Under the pieces are notes generated by a model. The model ran no database searches, was not told where the DNA came from, and saw only the letters and a list, made by a program, of their open reading frames with translations. From positions 62,001 to 126,000 of the forward strand of contig NZ_FOAM01000008.1 of NCBI RefSeq assembly GCF_900109605.1: a DNA stretch of 64,000 nucleotides. Reading direction: 5' to 3'. This DNA comes from Xaviernesmea oryzae. GTDB lineage: Bacteria; Pseudomonadota; Alphaproteobacteria; Rhizobiales; Rhizobiaceae. This document shows positions 17,584-25,693 of this stretch, in pieces. The translations under genes were made by a program, and so were the position numbers. Every line of letters starts with the position of its first letter. Within the stretch, counting starts at the first letter, position 1.

Positions 17584-19219
17584 TCAAGCGCCGTCCCAGG
17601 CCTTTTCCTTTGCCGCTCCGCAAGGTGTCAAAGGTGCCAGTCGCGCGAATGCGCTGATGACAGGGCTTTTCGTTCTGGCGGCGCTGATCGCGCTTTTCCC
17701 CGTCCTCTCCGTCGCCGTGCCGCCGCTGCCGGATTATCCCAATCACTATGCCCGACTCTGGCTGATTTCGGGCGGCGTCGAGGATCCGGCTTTTTCCGCG
17801 GTCTACCGCGTCGATTGGGGCGTGGCCTGGACCAATGTGCTGATCGACATGATCGCCGGCCTGATCGGGCCCTTCCTGCCGATCACCGTTCTGAGCCCGA
17901 TCCTGCTGGCTATCGGCCTCCTGATGCCGGCAATCGGCATTGCCGCCTTGAACGGCACGCTGTTTGGCGGGCTGCACTGGTGGGCCGTGTTCTGCATGAT
18001 GCTCGTCTGGAACTTCATCTTCCTGGCCGGCTTCATCAATTTCGAAATCGGCCTTGGCTTGGCGCTGCTCTTTGCCGCGGGCGACATCCGCCTTGCGGCC
18101 AAGCCGGCCTTGTCGCGCATGGCCTATCGGATCGCGGCCTCTGCGCTGCTGCTTCTTGCCCATCCCTTCGCGCTGATGTTTTTCGCGCTGCTGCAGGCCG
18201 CGCTCGCCTTCGGGCCCAGGATTTCGCTCTTTCTCCGTCCGCGCGAATGGCCGGCCATGATCGGCCGCATGCTCGCCTTTTGCCTGCCCTGTTTCGTGCC
18301 GCTGGCGGCGTTGATGCTATTCGGCCCGGCGCTGCCTGGCTCCGATGGCCCTGCCGGCCGGGCCGGGTTGGTCTGGGGCGAGTGGTCGCTGTCCAATGCG
18401 GCGTCGGTTCTGCTCACCTATTTCAAGACCTATGATCCGCGCCCTGATGCCATCTATCTCGCGCTATTCGTCGCGGTTCTCGGCATGGCCTATCTGCGCC
18501 GCCGGCTTGCGGTGCATTGGGGGCTGGTTCTCGTCGCTGGCCTGCTGGCGCTGGCCTCGCCCTTCATGCCGGTCGCCTATCTCGGCACCGGCGCCATGGA
18601 TCTTCGCCTTCCCTCGATGATGGTGCTGGCGCTGGCGGCGGGCCTGCGCCCCGAAATCTTCGAAGGCCGGCGCACGATCATGGCGGTCTCGGCCTTCGCA
18701 CTCGCCGTCGTCGCCTCGCGCACGATTCTCGTCGATCGAGTCTGGCGGGCGGGCGAACGGAATATCGACGCCGTCGAAGCCGCCCTTGCCTCGGTCCCGG
18801 CAGGGTCCACCGTGCTGCCGATGCAGCACACCAATGATCGCGCGCTGGATCCGGTGGCGCCTGCCGGCCGTTTTCTCGGCCGCCACATGCCGATCCACTG
18901 GCATTATGGCAGCCTGGCCGTCGTTCGCCAGAAGGCCTTCATCCCCACGCTGTTCACCGCCGCCGGTAAGCAGCCGCTGACGATTTTGCCGCCTTACACC
19001 GAGATTTCCGTGCCCGAGGGCATTCCGCCCACGGTCGATCTTCTCGCCAAACCGGTCGAGCGCGACTTTCCCTATATGGCCGACTGGCCGCACCGCTTCG
19101 ACTATATCCTCGTCGTCAATGCCGACATGCCCAATGTCGCCGGTCCGATGCCGGAGCTTGCCAACCTCACGCTGGTGGCGGATGAAGGCTTCGCGCAGCT
19201 CTATAAGGTGGTGAAATAG
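17576..19219 (+). CDS. polytopic membrane protein, putative GT-C glycosyltransferase of the gtr operon
   Basis: A 547-residue protein with roughly ten hydrophobic helices and a soluble C-terminal domain of about 140 residues. The first extracytoplasmic loop contains LPDYPNHYARLW, an acidic/His motif in the position where GT-C enzymes keep their catalytic Asp. No named family was recognised. Its place as third gene after gtrB and gtrA, with an 8-base overlap, argues that it transfers the flipped polyprenyl-linked sugar to a periplasmic acceptor such as LPS, a lipid or a protein. It ends just before a hairpin at 19221. Confidence 0.65.
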   Translation: MADQAPSQAFSFAAPQGVKGASRANALMTGLFVLAALIALFPVLSVAVPPLPDYPNHYARLWLISGGVEDPAFSAVYRVDWGVAWTNVLIDMIAGLIGPFLPITVLSPILLAIGLLMPAIGIAALNGTLFGGLHWWAVFCMMLVWNFIFLAGFINFEIGLGLALLFAAGDIRLAAKPALSRMAYRIAASALLLLAHPFALMFFALLQAALAFGPRISLFLRPREWPAMIGRMLAFCLPCFVPLAALMLFGPALPGSDGPAGRAGLVWGEWSLSNAASVLLTYFKTYDPRPDAIYLALFVAVLGMAYLRRRLAVHWGLVLVAGLLALASPFMPVAYLGTGAMDLRLPSMMVLALAAGLRPEIFEGRRTIMAVSAFALAVVASRTILVDRVWRAGERNIDAVEAALASVPAGSTVLPMQHTNDRALDPVAPAGRFLGRHMPIHWHYGSLAVVRQKAFIPTLFTAAGKQPLTILPPYTEISVPEGIPPTVDLLAKPVERDFPYMADWPHRFDYILVVNADMPNVAGPMPELANLTLVADEGFAQLYKVVK

Positions 19220-19220
19220 A

Positions 19221-19242
19221 AAAGGGCCCCGAGAGGCCCTTT
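19221..19242. terminator. bidirectional hairpin between convergent gtr and fad operons
   Basis: AAAGGGCC pairs with GGCCCTTT around a 6-nt loop. A- and T-runs flank the GC core, so the hairpin can work for both converging transcripts. It lies 1 base after one stop and 31 bases from the other. Confidence 0.8.
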
Positions 19243-19273
19243 CCGTCAAAGCTGTGCAATCCTGTAAGGCTGA

Positions 19274-21487
19274 TCAAGCCGCCTTCTTCTCTGCCCGGTA
19301 AGGGTCGAACCGGCCGTAGAAGGTTTCGCCCTTCTCGGCCATCTCCTTGAGAAGAGGCGTCGGCTGGAAGTGATCGCCGTAGCTTGCCGCCAGCGTCTCG
19401 CAGAGCGCGACGAAAGTTTTCACACCCATGCCGTCGATGTAGGAGAGCGTGCCGCCGGTATAGGGCGCAAAGCCGAAGCCGAGGATCGAGCCGACATCGG
19501 CCTCGCGCGGGTCGGTGACGATGCCCTCCTCGATCGTGCGGGCCGCTTCGAGCGCGATGGTGACGAGCAGGCGCTGCTTCAGCACGCCGACATCGACATC
19601 CTCGGCCTTCTTCTGCGGATAGAAGTCCTTCAGCCCCGGCCAGAGCGACTTCTTCGCCGGCTTGGCCGGATAGTCGTAGAAGCCCTTGCCGTTCTTGCGG
19701 CCGCGCCGGTCGAGATCGTTGACCATCTTGTCGATCAGCGTCATGTGCTCCGGCTTGACCGAGTTTTCGCCGAGATCGGCGATCGAGGCCTTCATGATCT
19801 TCTGGCTGAGATCGACCGCCACCTCGTCATTGAGCGAGAGCGGTCCAACCGGCATGCCGGCCATCTTGGCGGCATTCTCGATCATTGCCGCCGGCACGCC
19901 CTCGATCAGCATGTCATAGGCTTCATTGATGTAGCGGAAGACGCAACGGTTGACATAGAAGCCGCGCGTGTCGTTGACGACAATCGGCGTCTTCTTGATC
20001 TGGCCGACATAGTCGAGCGCGACCGCTAGCGCCTTGTCGCCGGTCTTTTCGCCGAGGATAACCTCGGTCAGCATCATTTTTTCCACCGGCGAGAAGAAAT
20101 GCACGCCGATGAACTGCTCCGGCCGCTTGGAATTTTCCGCAAGGCCGGTGATCGGCAGGGTCGAGGTGTTGGAGGCGAAGATCGCGCCTTCCGGCAGGAC
20201 AGTCTCGATCTTCTCGGTCACGTCCTTCTTGACCTGGCGATCCTCGAACACCGCTTCGATCACCAGCGAGACATCGGACAGCGTGGCGTAGTCGGCGGTC
20301 GGCGTGATCAGGGAGAGCAGCTTTTCGCCTTCCTCCTTGCTCAGCCGGCCCTTGCCGACGCTGTCGGCCACCAGCTTCTCCGAGACGGCCTTGCCCTTGG
20401 CGGCGGCTTCTTCGTCACGGTCGATCAGGGTGACGGCGATGCCGGCGGCGGCGGTGACATAGGCGATCGAGGCGCCCATGAAGCCTGCGCCGACGACGCC
20501 GATCTTGGTAAGCTTCTGCTTCTCGATACCGGCCGGCCGGCGTGCGCCCTTGCCCAACTCCTGCATGGAGATAAACAACGAGCGGATCATCGAGAAGGCT
20601 TCGGTGGAGCGCAGTACTTGCGTGAAATAGCGCTGCTCCACCTTCAACGCCGTGTCGAAGGGCAGCTGCAGCCCTTCATAGACGCATTTGAGGATGGCTA
20701 GAGCGCCGGGATAATTGCCAGCGGTTTCGCGCCGGAGAATGGCGGGCGCGGCCGGCCAGAGCTGGGCTGCGGCCGGCGTCCAGATGCCGCCGCCCGGCAC
20801 CTTGAAGCCGCGCTCGTCCCAGGGGGCAACGGGCTTCAGCCCGTCCTTGATCATCTGCTTGGCGGCGGTGATCAACTGATCGGGCTCGACCACCTGATGC
20901 ACGAGGTTCATGGCCTTGGCGCGCTGTGGCGTGAGCGTCTGGCCGGTGGTCATCATCTGCAGCGCGTCCTGCGTATTGGCAAGGCGCGGCACGCGCTGGG
21001 TTCCGCCGGCGCCAGGGAAGATGCCGACCTTGACTTCCGGCAGGGCGATCTTCACCGATTTGGCATTGGAGGCGACGCGGCCGTGGCAGGACAGCGACAG
21101 CTCGAAAGCGCCGCCCATGCAGGTGCCGTTGATGGCGGCGACCCAAGGCTTGCCATTGGTCTCGACCTTGCGCCAGAGCCAGGTCATCCGTCCCGCCACG
21201 TCGAAGAGCTTCTGCATGGCCTGATCGGGATCGGCAGCCTGCTCGCCCTGCAGCAGCGAGAACATGCCGCGGATCATGGTGAGATCCGCGCCGCCGGAGA
21301 AGGTCGACTTGCCCGAGGTGAAGACCACGCCCTTGACCGCCTCGTCCTTGACGGTGGCGTCGACGATGGCGTCGATCTCGTTCATCACCTCCTCGGTGAA
21401 GACGTTCATCGACTTCTCAGGCATGTCCCAAGTGACAAGTGCAATGCCGTCGGCGTCGGTCTCGATGGTGAAATTCTTGTAGCTCAT
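19274..21487 (-). CDS. fadJ: FadB/FadJ-type multifunctional enoyl-CoA hydratase/3-hydroxyacyl-CoA dehydrogenase
   Basis: A 737-residue beta-oxidation enzyme. The N-terminal crotonase domain (residues 1 to about 190) carries the catalytic acids in [15 protein letters not shown] and [17 protein letters not shown]. The NAD-binding domain begins near residue 325 ([16 protein letters not shown]) and the C-terminal dehydrogenase domain contains HFFSPVEKM and [10 protein letters not shown]. It hydrates enoyl-CoA and oxidises 3-hydroxyacyl-CoA in the cytosol. It lies 19 bases downstream of the thiolase gene, as expected for a fad operon. The symbol fadJ versus fadB is a convention only. Confidence 0.93.
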   Translation of the reverse strand: MSYKNFTIETDADGIALVTWDMPEKSMNVFTEEVMNEIDAIVDATVKDEAVKGVVFTSGKSTFSGGADLTMIRGMFSLLQGEQAADPDQAMQKLFDVAGRMTWLWRKVETNGKPWVAAINGTCMGGAFELSLSCHGRVASNAKSVKIALPEVKVGIFPGAGGTQRVPRLANTQDALQMMTTGQTLTPQRAKAMNLVHQVVEPDQLITAAKQMIKDGLKPVAPWDERGFKVPGGGIWTPAAAQLWPAAPAILRRETAGNYPGALAILKCVYEGLQLPFDTALKVEQRYFTQVLRSTEAFSMIRSLFISMQELGKGARRPAGIEKQKLTKIGVVGAGFMGASIAYVTAAAGIAVTLIDRDEEAAAKGKAVSEKLVADSVGKGRLSKEEGEKLLSLITPTADYATLSDVSLVIEAVFEDRQVKKDVTEKIETVLPEGAIFASNTSTLPITGLAENSKRPEQFIGVHFFSPVEKMMLTEVILGEKTGDKALAVALDYVGQIKKTPIVVNDTRGFYVNRCVFRYINEAYDMLIEGVPAAMIENAAKMAGMPVGPLSLNDEVAVDLSQKIMKASIADLGENSVKPEHMTLIDKMVNDLDRRGRKNGKGFYDYPAKPAKKSLWPGLKDFYPQKKAEDVDVGVLKQRLLVTIALEAARTIEEGIVTDPREADVGSILGFGFAPYTGGTLSYIDGMGVKTFVALCETLAASYGDHFQPTPLLKEMAEKGETFYGRFDPYRAEKKAA

Positions 21488-21506
21488 CCTCGAAATTCTC
21501 CCAAAA

Positions 21507-22715
21507 TCAGACGCGTTCGATCACGGTGGCGGTGCCCATGCCGGCGCCGATGCAGAGCGTCACCAGCGCGGTGTTGAGATCGCGCCGCTCCAGCTCGTCG
21601 AGCACCGTGCCGAGGATCATCGCGCCGGTGGCGCCCAGCGGATGGCCCATGGCGATCGCGCCGCCATTGACGTTGATGATGTCGTGGGAAATCTCGAAGG
21701 CCTGCATATAGCGCAGCACCACGGCGGCGAAGGCTTCATTGAGCTCGAACAGGTCGATGTCGGAGATCGACATGCCGGTCTTCTTCAAAAGCTTCTCGGT
21801 GACATCGACCGGACCGGTCAGCATCAGCGCCGGTTCCGAACCGATATTGGCGAAGGCTTTGATACGTGCGCGGGGCTTGAGCCCCAGCGTCTCGCCGCCT
21901 GCTTTGGAGCCGATCAGCACGGCGCCGGCGCCGTCGACGATGCCGGAGGAATTGCCGGCATGGTGGACATAGTTGATCCGCTCTATCTCTGGATGGGCCT
22001 GGATGCCGACGGCTTCGAAGCCGCCCATCTCGCCCGGCATCTGGAAGGAGGCGTTGAGCGCCGCCAGCGTCTGCATGTCCGTGCTTGGGCGCATATGCTC
22101 GTCGCGGTCGAGAATGGTCAGCCCGTTCTGGTCCTTCACGGGGATGACCGACTTGGCGAAATAGCCCTTTTCCCAGGCCGCTGCAGCCCGCTGCTGGCTT
22201 TCCACCGCATAAGCGTCGACGTCGTCGCGGCTGAAGCCGTATTTGGTGGCGATCAGATCAGCCGAGACGCCCTGCGGCATGAAGAAGGAGGGGAAATTGA
22301 CCGAGGGGTCCATGTACCAGGAGCCGCCCGACATGCCCATGCCGACGCGCGACATGCTTTCCACCCCGCCGGCGATGACGATTTCGTCCGATCCGGCGGC
22401 GATCTTGCCGGCCGCGAGATTGACCGCGTCGAGACCCGAGGCGCAGAAGCGCGAGATCTGCATGCCCGGCGCCTTGGTCGAATAGCCGGCTTCGAAAGCG
22501 GCCGCCTTGGGGATCACCGCGCCGGCATCCATCACCGGATCGACGCAGCCCATGATGATGTCGTCCACCTGGGCCGTGTCCAGCCCATTGCGTTCGCGCA
22601 GCGCTTCCAGCGTCTTGGCAGCCAGGCGAACGGAGGGCACTTCATGTAGCGCCCCATCCTTCTTGCCGCGCCCGCGCGGGGTGCGCACATGGTCGTAAAT
22701 ATAGGCTTCGGTCAT
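21507..22715 (-). CDS. fadA: acetyl-CoA C-acyltransferase (thiolase)
   Basis: A 402-residue thiolase catalysing the final, thiolytic step of beta-oxidation. The acyl-accepting Cys91 lies in [10 protein letters not shown], the active-site His in GHPLGATG, and the second Cys in [14 protein letters not shown] is also present. It is paired with the FadB/J-type gene (19-base gap). Upstream, only 48 bases separate it from the MazF-type toxin gene, so it may be read from the dehydrogenase promoter through the toxin-antitoxin pair or from a promoter within that pair. Confidence 0.92.
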   Translation of the reverse strand: MTEAYIYDHVRTPRGRGKKDGALHEVPSVRLAAKTLEALRERNGLDTAQVDDIIMGCVDPVMDAGAVIPKAAAFEAGYSTKAPGMQISRFCASGLDAVNLAAGKIAAGSDEIVIAGGVESMSRVGMGMSGGSWYMDPSVNFPSFFMPQGVSADLIATKYGFSRDDVDAYAVESQQRAAAAWEKGYFAKSVIPVKDQNGLTILDRDEHMRPSTDMQTLAALNASFQMPGEMGGFEAVGIQAHPEIERINYVHHAGNSSGIVDGAGAVLIGSKAGGETLGLKPRARIKAFANIGSEPALMLTGPVDVTEKLLKKTGMSISDIDLFELNEAFAAVVLRYMQAFEISHDIINVNGGAIAMGHPLGATGAMILGTVLDELERRDLNTALVTLCIGAGMGTATVIERV

Positions 22716-22763
22716 GCTGTTCTCTCCCGTCGGCGCGTCTGCGCCATAGTGTTCCAGGGATCG

Positions 22764-23093
22764 CTAATCGAAAATCGTGCTGACGCGCGCCAGCACATCC
22801 TCAACAATGAAATCAGGCACCCGCTCGATGAAGCGGGCTTGGCGGGCTTTCAGGTCCACAGCTCTCAATTGGTTACACAAAATGACACCGTTACTGAGCG
22901 TGCCCGCTCCCGAGAGGGAAACGGCGAAACCCTGGAAGCGCGCGAACTGGCCGCCTGTCGTGATTGGCACCACCAGAGGTGTTCCCAATCGGTTGAAGCT
23001 GGCTTGGCTCACGATCAGGACATAGCGGCTGCCGGCCTGTTCCCGGCCCTTGATCGGCTCGAGATCGACATGCCAGATGTCACCCCGCTCCAT
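22764..23093 (-). CDS. MazF/PemK-family toxin (endoribonuclease)
   Basis: A 109-residue type II toxin. The fold signature is RGDIWHVDLEPIKGREQAGSR, with the family's Thr in VVPITTGG and a GVILCNQLRAVD strand. MazF/PemK proteins cut mRNA at short sequences and halt translation unless bound by antitoxin. The ATG overlaps the antitoxin stop by one base (TGATG), the standard arrangement. It is unusual in being placed between acyl-CoA dehydrogenase and thiolase genes. Confidence 0.92.
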   Translation of the reverse strand: MERGDIWHVDLEPIKGREQAGSRYVLIVSQASFNRLGTPLVVPITTGGQFARFQGFAVSLSGAGTLSNGVILCNQLRAVDLKARQARFIERVPDFIVEDVLARVSTIFD

Positions 23094-23350
23094 CAGAGTG
23101 CCTCGCGCCCCGCCGGCTCGTCGTTCAGCCAGTCCTCATCCTCCTGAGTGAACGGGGCATCCGGGTCGCATTGGGCCAGCAGCTCCTCCAGCGTGTATTT
23201 TGGCCGTCTTTGAGGAGAGGCGACGATGCGCCCTTCCTCAACCGACACCTCCAGCTTGACATTGGCCCCAAGGCCCAGCTCTTCGAGCACGGGCTTCGGG
23301 ATCGTCATCATCACAGAGCCTCCGACATTGCGCAGCGTCGATGTCGCCAT
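23093..23350 (-). CDS. MazE/AbrB-family antitoxin
   Basis: An 85-residue antitoxin with an N-terminal SpoVT/AbrB swapped-hairpin DNA-binding domain (STLRNVGGSVMMTIPKPVLEELGLGANVKLEV) and an acidic C-terminal tail (about residues 60-85) that would wrap and block the toxin. A strong AAGGAGG site lies just before ATG 23350, deciding the start against the longer open frame to 23689. It overlaps the toxin gene by one base. The 22-bp palindrome immediately upstream is the likely autoregulatory operator. Confidence 0.9.
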   Translation of the reverse strand: MATSTLRNVGGSVMMTIPKPVLEELGLGANVKLEVSVEEGRIVASPQRRPKYTLEELLAQCDPDAPFTQEDEDWLNDEPAGREAL

Positions 23351-23364
23351 AGTCGCCTCCTTGA

Positions 23365-23386
23365 AAGTTATATCAGAATATAACTT
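23365..23386. promoter_or_regulatory. operator/promoter palindrome of the mazEF-like pair
   Basis: Perfect 9-bp arms AAGTTATAT and ATATAACTT flank CAGA, 15 bases upstream of the antitoxin start and abutting its ribosome-binding site. AT-rich TATATT and TATAAC hexamers inside it could serve as the -10 element, so antitoxin binding would occlude RNA polymerase. Confidence 0.75.
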
Positions 23387-23403
23387 CCGCCCGCAGACGG
23401 CAA

Positions 23404-25197
23404 TCAGAACGCCTCGGCCCCGAGCGTCATCATCGTTTCCGCCCCGGCTTCGACGCGGGTCTTGCGCAGCGCCGTTTCCGGCAACAGGCGCTCCATGAAG
23501 AAGCGGGCGGTGACCAGCTTGGCTTCGAGATAGGCCTGGCGCGGGTCGCTGTTGGCCAGCCCGTCCTGCGCCGCCTTGGCCATGCGCGCCCACATATAGC
23601 CGAGCACGACGAGGCCGAAGAGATGCATGTAGTCGGTGGAGCCGGCCCCGGCATTGTCGGGCTTGGCCATGGCATTGGACATGAACCACATGGTGGCGGC
23701 CTGCAGGTCGTTCAGCCCCTTTTTCAGCGCCTTGGTGAAGGGGGCCATCGCCTCGTCATTGCGGTGGGCCTCGCAGAAATCGCCCACCTCCTTGAACAGC
23801 GCCATGACGGCGCGCCCGCCATTCAGGCCGAGCTTGCGGCCGACGAGATCGAGCGCCTGAATGCCGTTGGCGCCCTCGTAGATCATGGCGATGCGCGCAT
23901 CGCGCACATATTGGCTCATGCCATGCTCCTCGATATAGCCATGGCCGCCATAGACCTGTTGCGCCATCACCGCATGCTCGAAGCCCTTGTCGGTCATCAC
24001 GCCCTTGAGGATCGGCGTCATCAGCCCGAGCAGATCGTCGGCCTGCTGGCGCGCAGTCGCGTCGGGCGAGCGATGGGCGATGTCGGATTGCAGCGCGGTC
24101 CACAGCGTGAAGGCGCGGCCGGCTTCGTTGAAGGCGCGGATGGTCATCAAGGTCCGGCGGATGTCGGGATGAACGATGATCGGATCGGCCGCCTTGCTGG
24201 CCTCCTTGGCGCCCGACAGCGCCCGGCCCTGAAGCCGCTCGCGGGCATATTGGGCGGCGTTCTGATAGGCGATTTCAGCGACCGACAAGCCCTGCAGGCC
24301 GACGCCGAGCCGGGCCTCGTTCATCATCACGAACATGGCCGCCAAGCCCCGGTTGGCCTCGCCGATCAGATAGCCGGTGGCGCCGTCATAGTTCATCACG
24401 CAGGTGGCATTGCCGTGAATGCCCATCTTGTGCTCGATCGCGCCGCAGGTCACTGGATTGCGCGCGCCAAGGCTGCCATCGGCCCCTATCAGGATCTTCG
24501 GCACGATGAAAAGAGAAATGCCCTTTGTGCCCTCCGGCGCGCCCTCGATGCGAGCCAGCACCAGGTGGATGATGTTCTCCGCCATGTCGTGCTCGCCGGC
24601 GGAGATGAAGATCTTCTGGCCGCTGATCTTGTAGCTGCCGTCTGCCTGCGGCACGGCCTTGGTGCGCAAGAGGCCGAGATCGGTGCCGCAATGCGGCTCG
24701 GTCAGGTTCATGGTGCCGGTCCATCGGCCCTCGACCATCTTCGGCAGATAGGTATCCTTCTGCGCCTGCGCGCCATGAACGAGGATCGCGGCAATCGCGC
24801 CCTGGGTCAGGCCCGGATACATCATCAGCGCCATATTGGCGGACGACATATATTCTCCCACCGCGCTGTGCAGCGTGTAGGGCAGTCCCTGGCCGCCGAA
24901 TTCCTCGGGAACGGCCAAGCCCAGCCAGCCGCCTGCGCAATAGGCCTGGTACGCATCGGCGAAACTCTTCGGCGTCGTCACCCGACCATCCTCATGGCGC
25001 ACGCAGCCTTCGCGGTCGCCGTCCTGGTTGGTGGGGAAGAGAACGTCCTCGGCGAGTTTGGCTGCTTCGCCGAGAATGGCTTCCAGCATGTCAGGCGTCG
25101 CCTCGGCAAAGCCCGGCAGATTGTTGTAGCGTTCGAGCCCCAGCACATCGTTGAGCACGAAGAGCGTATCGTCGGTCGGCGCCTTGTAGATGGGCAT
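23404..25197 (-). CDS. acyl-CoA dehydrogenase (long form with C-terminal extension)
   Basis: A 597-residue FAD enzyme of the large acyl-CoA dehydrogenase class (DmdC/FadE-like), introducing the 2,3-double bond of acyl-CoA. An N-terminal helical cap begins MPIYKAPTDDTLFVLNDVLGLE. The FAD-binding core shows GTMNLTEPHCGTDLG and MAQQVYGGHGYIEEHGMSQYVRDARI, followed by YEGANGIQALDLVGRKL and the extra C-terminal dimerization domain seen in 600-residue members. ATG 25197 fits the family N-terminus; the frame upstream to 25389 does not. Context argues for fatty-acid beta-oxidation. It is read from a palindromic promoter region at 25429. Confidence 0.9.
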   Translation of the reverse strand: MPIYKAPTDDTLFVLNDVLGLERYNNLPGFAEATPDMLEAILGEAAKLAEDVLFPTNQDGDREGCVRHEDGRVTTPKSFADAYQAYCAGGWLGLAVPEEFGGQGLPYTLHSAVGEYMSSANMALMMYPGLTQGAIAAILVHGAQAQKDTYLPKMVEGRWTGTMNLTEPHCGTDLGLLRTKAVPQADGSYKISGQKIFISAGEHDMAENIIHLVLARIEGAPEGTKGISLFIVPKILIGADGSLGARNPVTCGAIEHKMGIHGNATCVMNYDGATGYLIGEANRGLAAMFVMMNEARLGVGLQGLSVAEIAYQNAAQYARERLQGRALSGAKEASKAADPIIVHPDIRRTLMTIRAFNEAGRAFTLWTALQSDIAHRSPDATARQQADDLLGLMTPILKGVMTDKGFEHAVMAQQVYGGHGYIEEHGMSQYVRDARIAMIYEGANGIQALDLVGRKLGLNGGRAVMALFKEVGDFCEAHRNDEAMAPFTKALKKGLNDLQAATMWFMSNAMAKPDNAGAGSTDYMHLFGLVVLGYMWARMAKAAQDGLANSDPRQAYLEAKLVTARFFMERLLPETALRKTRVEAGAETMMTLGAEAF

Positions 25198-25428
25198 GTG
25201 CTTTTGGTCCTCGCCTGGTCGGGGCCGCCGGCTCCCGCCTCCCGGAAAGCCTGAGTGCCCGTTCATGTCCTCGTGGCGCCGGGCCATGCCCTGGTCGCCT
25301 GATCCTTTGCGCGGCTGGAAAGCCTTGAGCCGCCAGCGCATGGGGTGAGGGAGGGCACCTTGTGCCTGTGTCCGCCCGAGTCCCCGCACCGGGCTGTCTC
25401 CCCCAGCATCGTGCGCAGGATGCTATAA

Positions 25429-25458
25429 AACTTTGACGTTTGCGTAAACGTCAAAGTT
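25429..25458 (-). promoter_or_regulatory. 30-bp palindromic operator with stretched promoter (MerR-like layout)
   Basis: The perfect 13-bp arms AACTTTGACGTTT and AAACGTCAAAGTT are separated by 4 bases. On the minus strand a TTGACG hexamer inside the palindrome is followed, after 19 bases, by TTTATA, the overlong spacer typical of MerR-family promoters. The motif resembles the published GACGTTTACGTAAACGTC-like sites of the MerR regulator LiuR for fatty-acid and branched-chain amino acid genes; that match is from memory and is inference. Confidence 0.65.
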
Positions 25459-25501
25459 CGGAGCTCCGTGGATTTTCTGGCGGTCCATGGAGGCGGTATG
25501 A

Positions 25502-25516
25502 TTAACCAACTGTTTA
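25502..25516 (+). promoter_or_regulatory. CtrA-like box upstream of podJ
   Basis: TTAA-N7-TTTA matches 7 of 8 defined bases of the CtrA consensus TTAA-N7-TTAA. A GANTC site (GAATC, 25557-25561), the CcrM methylation target read by GcrA, lies 41 bases further toward the gene. Cell-cycle control of podJ is known in Caulobacter; control here is inferred. Confidence 0.5.
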
Positions 25517-25693
25517 CCATACAGGGCGAAAGTTTTTCCCAGTCAGGAGATTTGCCGAATCAGCAGCCAGCCCTGGCCAGTCCTTGGAGAGGTGCCTGCG
25601 CCGCGTTTCTTCACAGCGCTGTGCCGGGGGGACGAGCAACAGGCTGACGCAAGTCTCATGTCCGAAAAGAGCCGATGGAAGGCACGGGGCATC

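Larger units (their letters stand above)
25198..25693. other. divergent promoter region between acyl-CoA dehydrogenase and podJ
   Basis: About 500 bases without a gene. It contains the 30-bp palindrome at 25429-25458, the CtrA-like box at 25502-25516 and a GANTC methylation site at 25557-25561. The remainder (25198-25420) looks like an untranslated leader of the dehydrogenase mRNA with no recognised element. Confidence 0.6.

Noticed and set aside
23623-25254. A 543-codon antisense frame over the acyl-CoA dehydrogenase gene
   Set aside because: It is His/Gly/Arg-rich shadow sequence with no family motifs; the opposite strand encodes a complete dehydrogenase.
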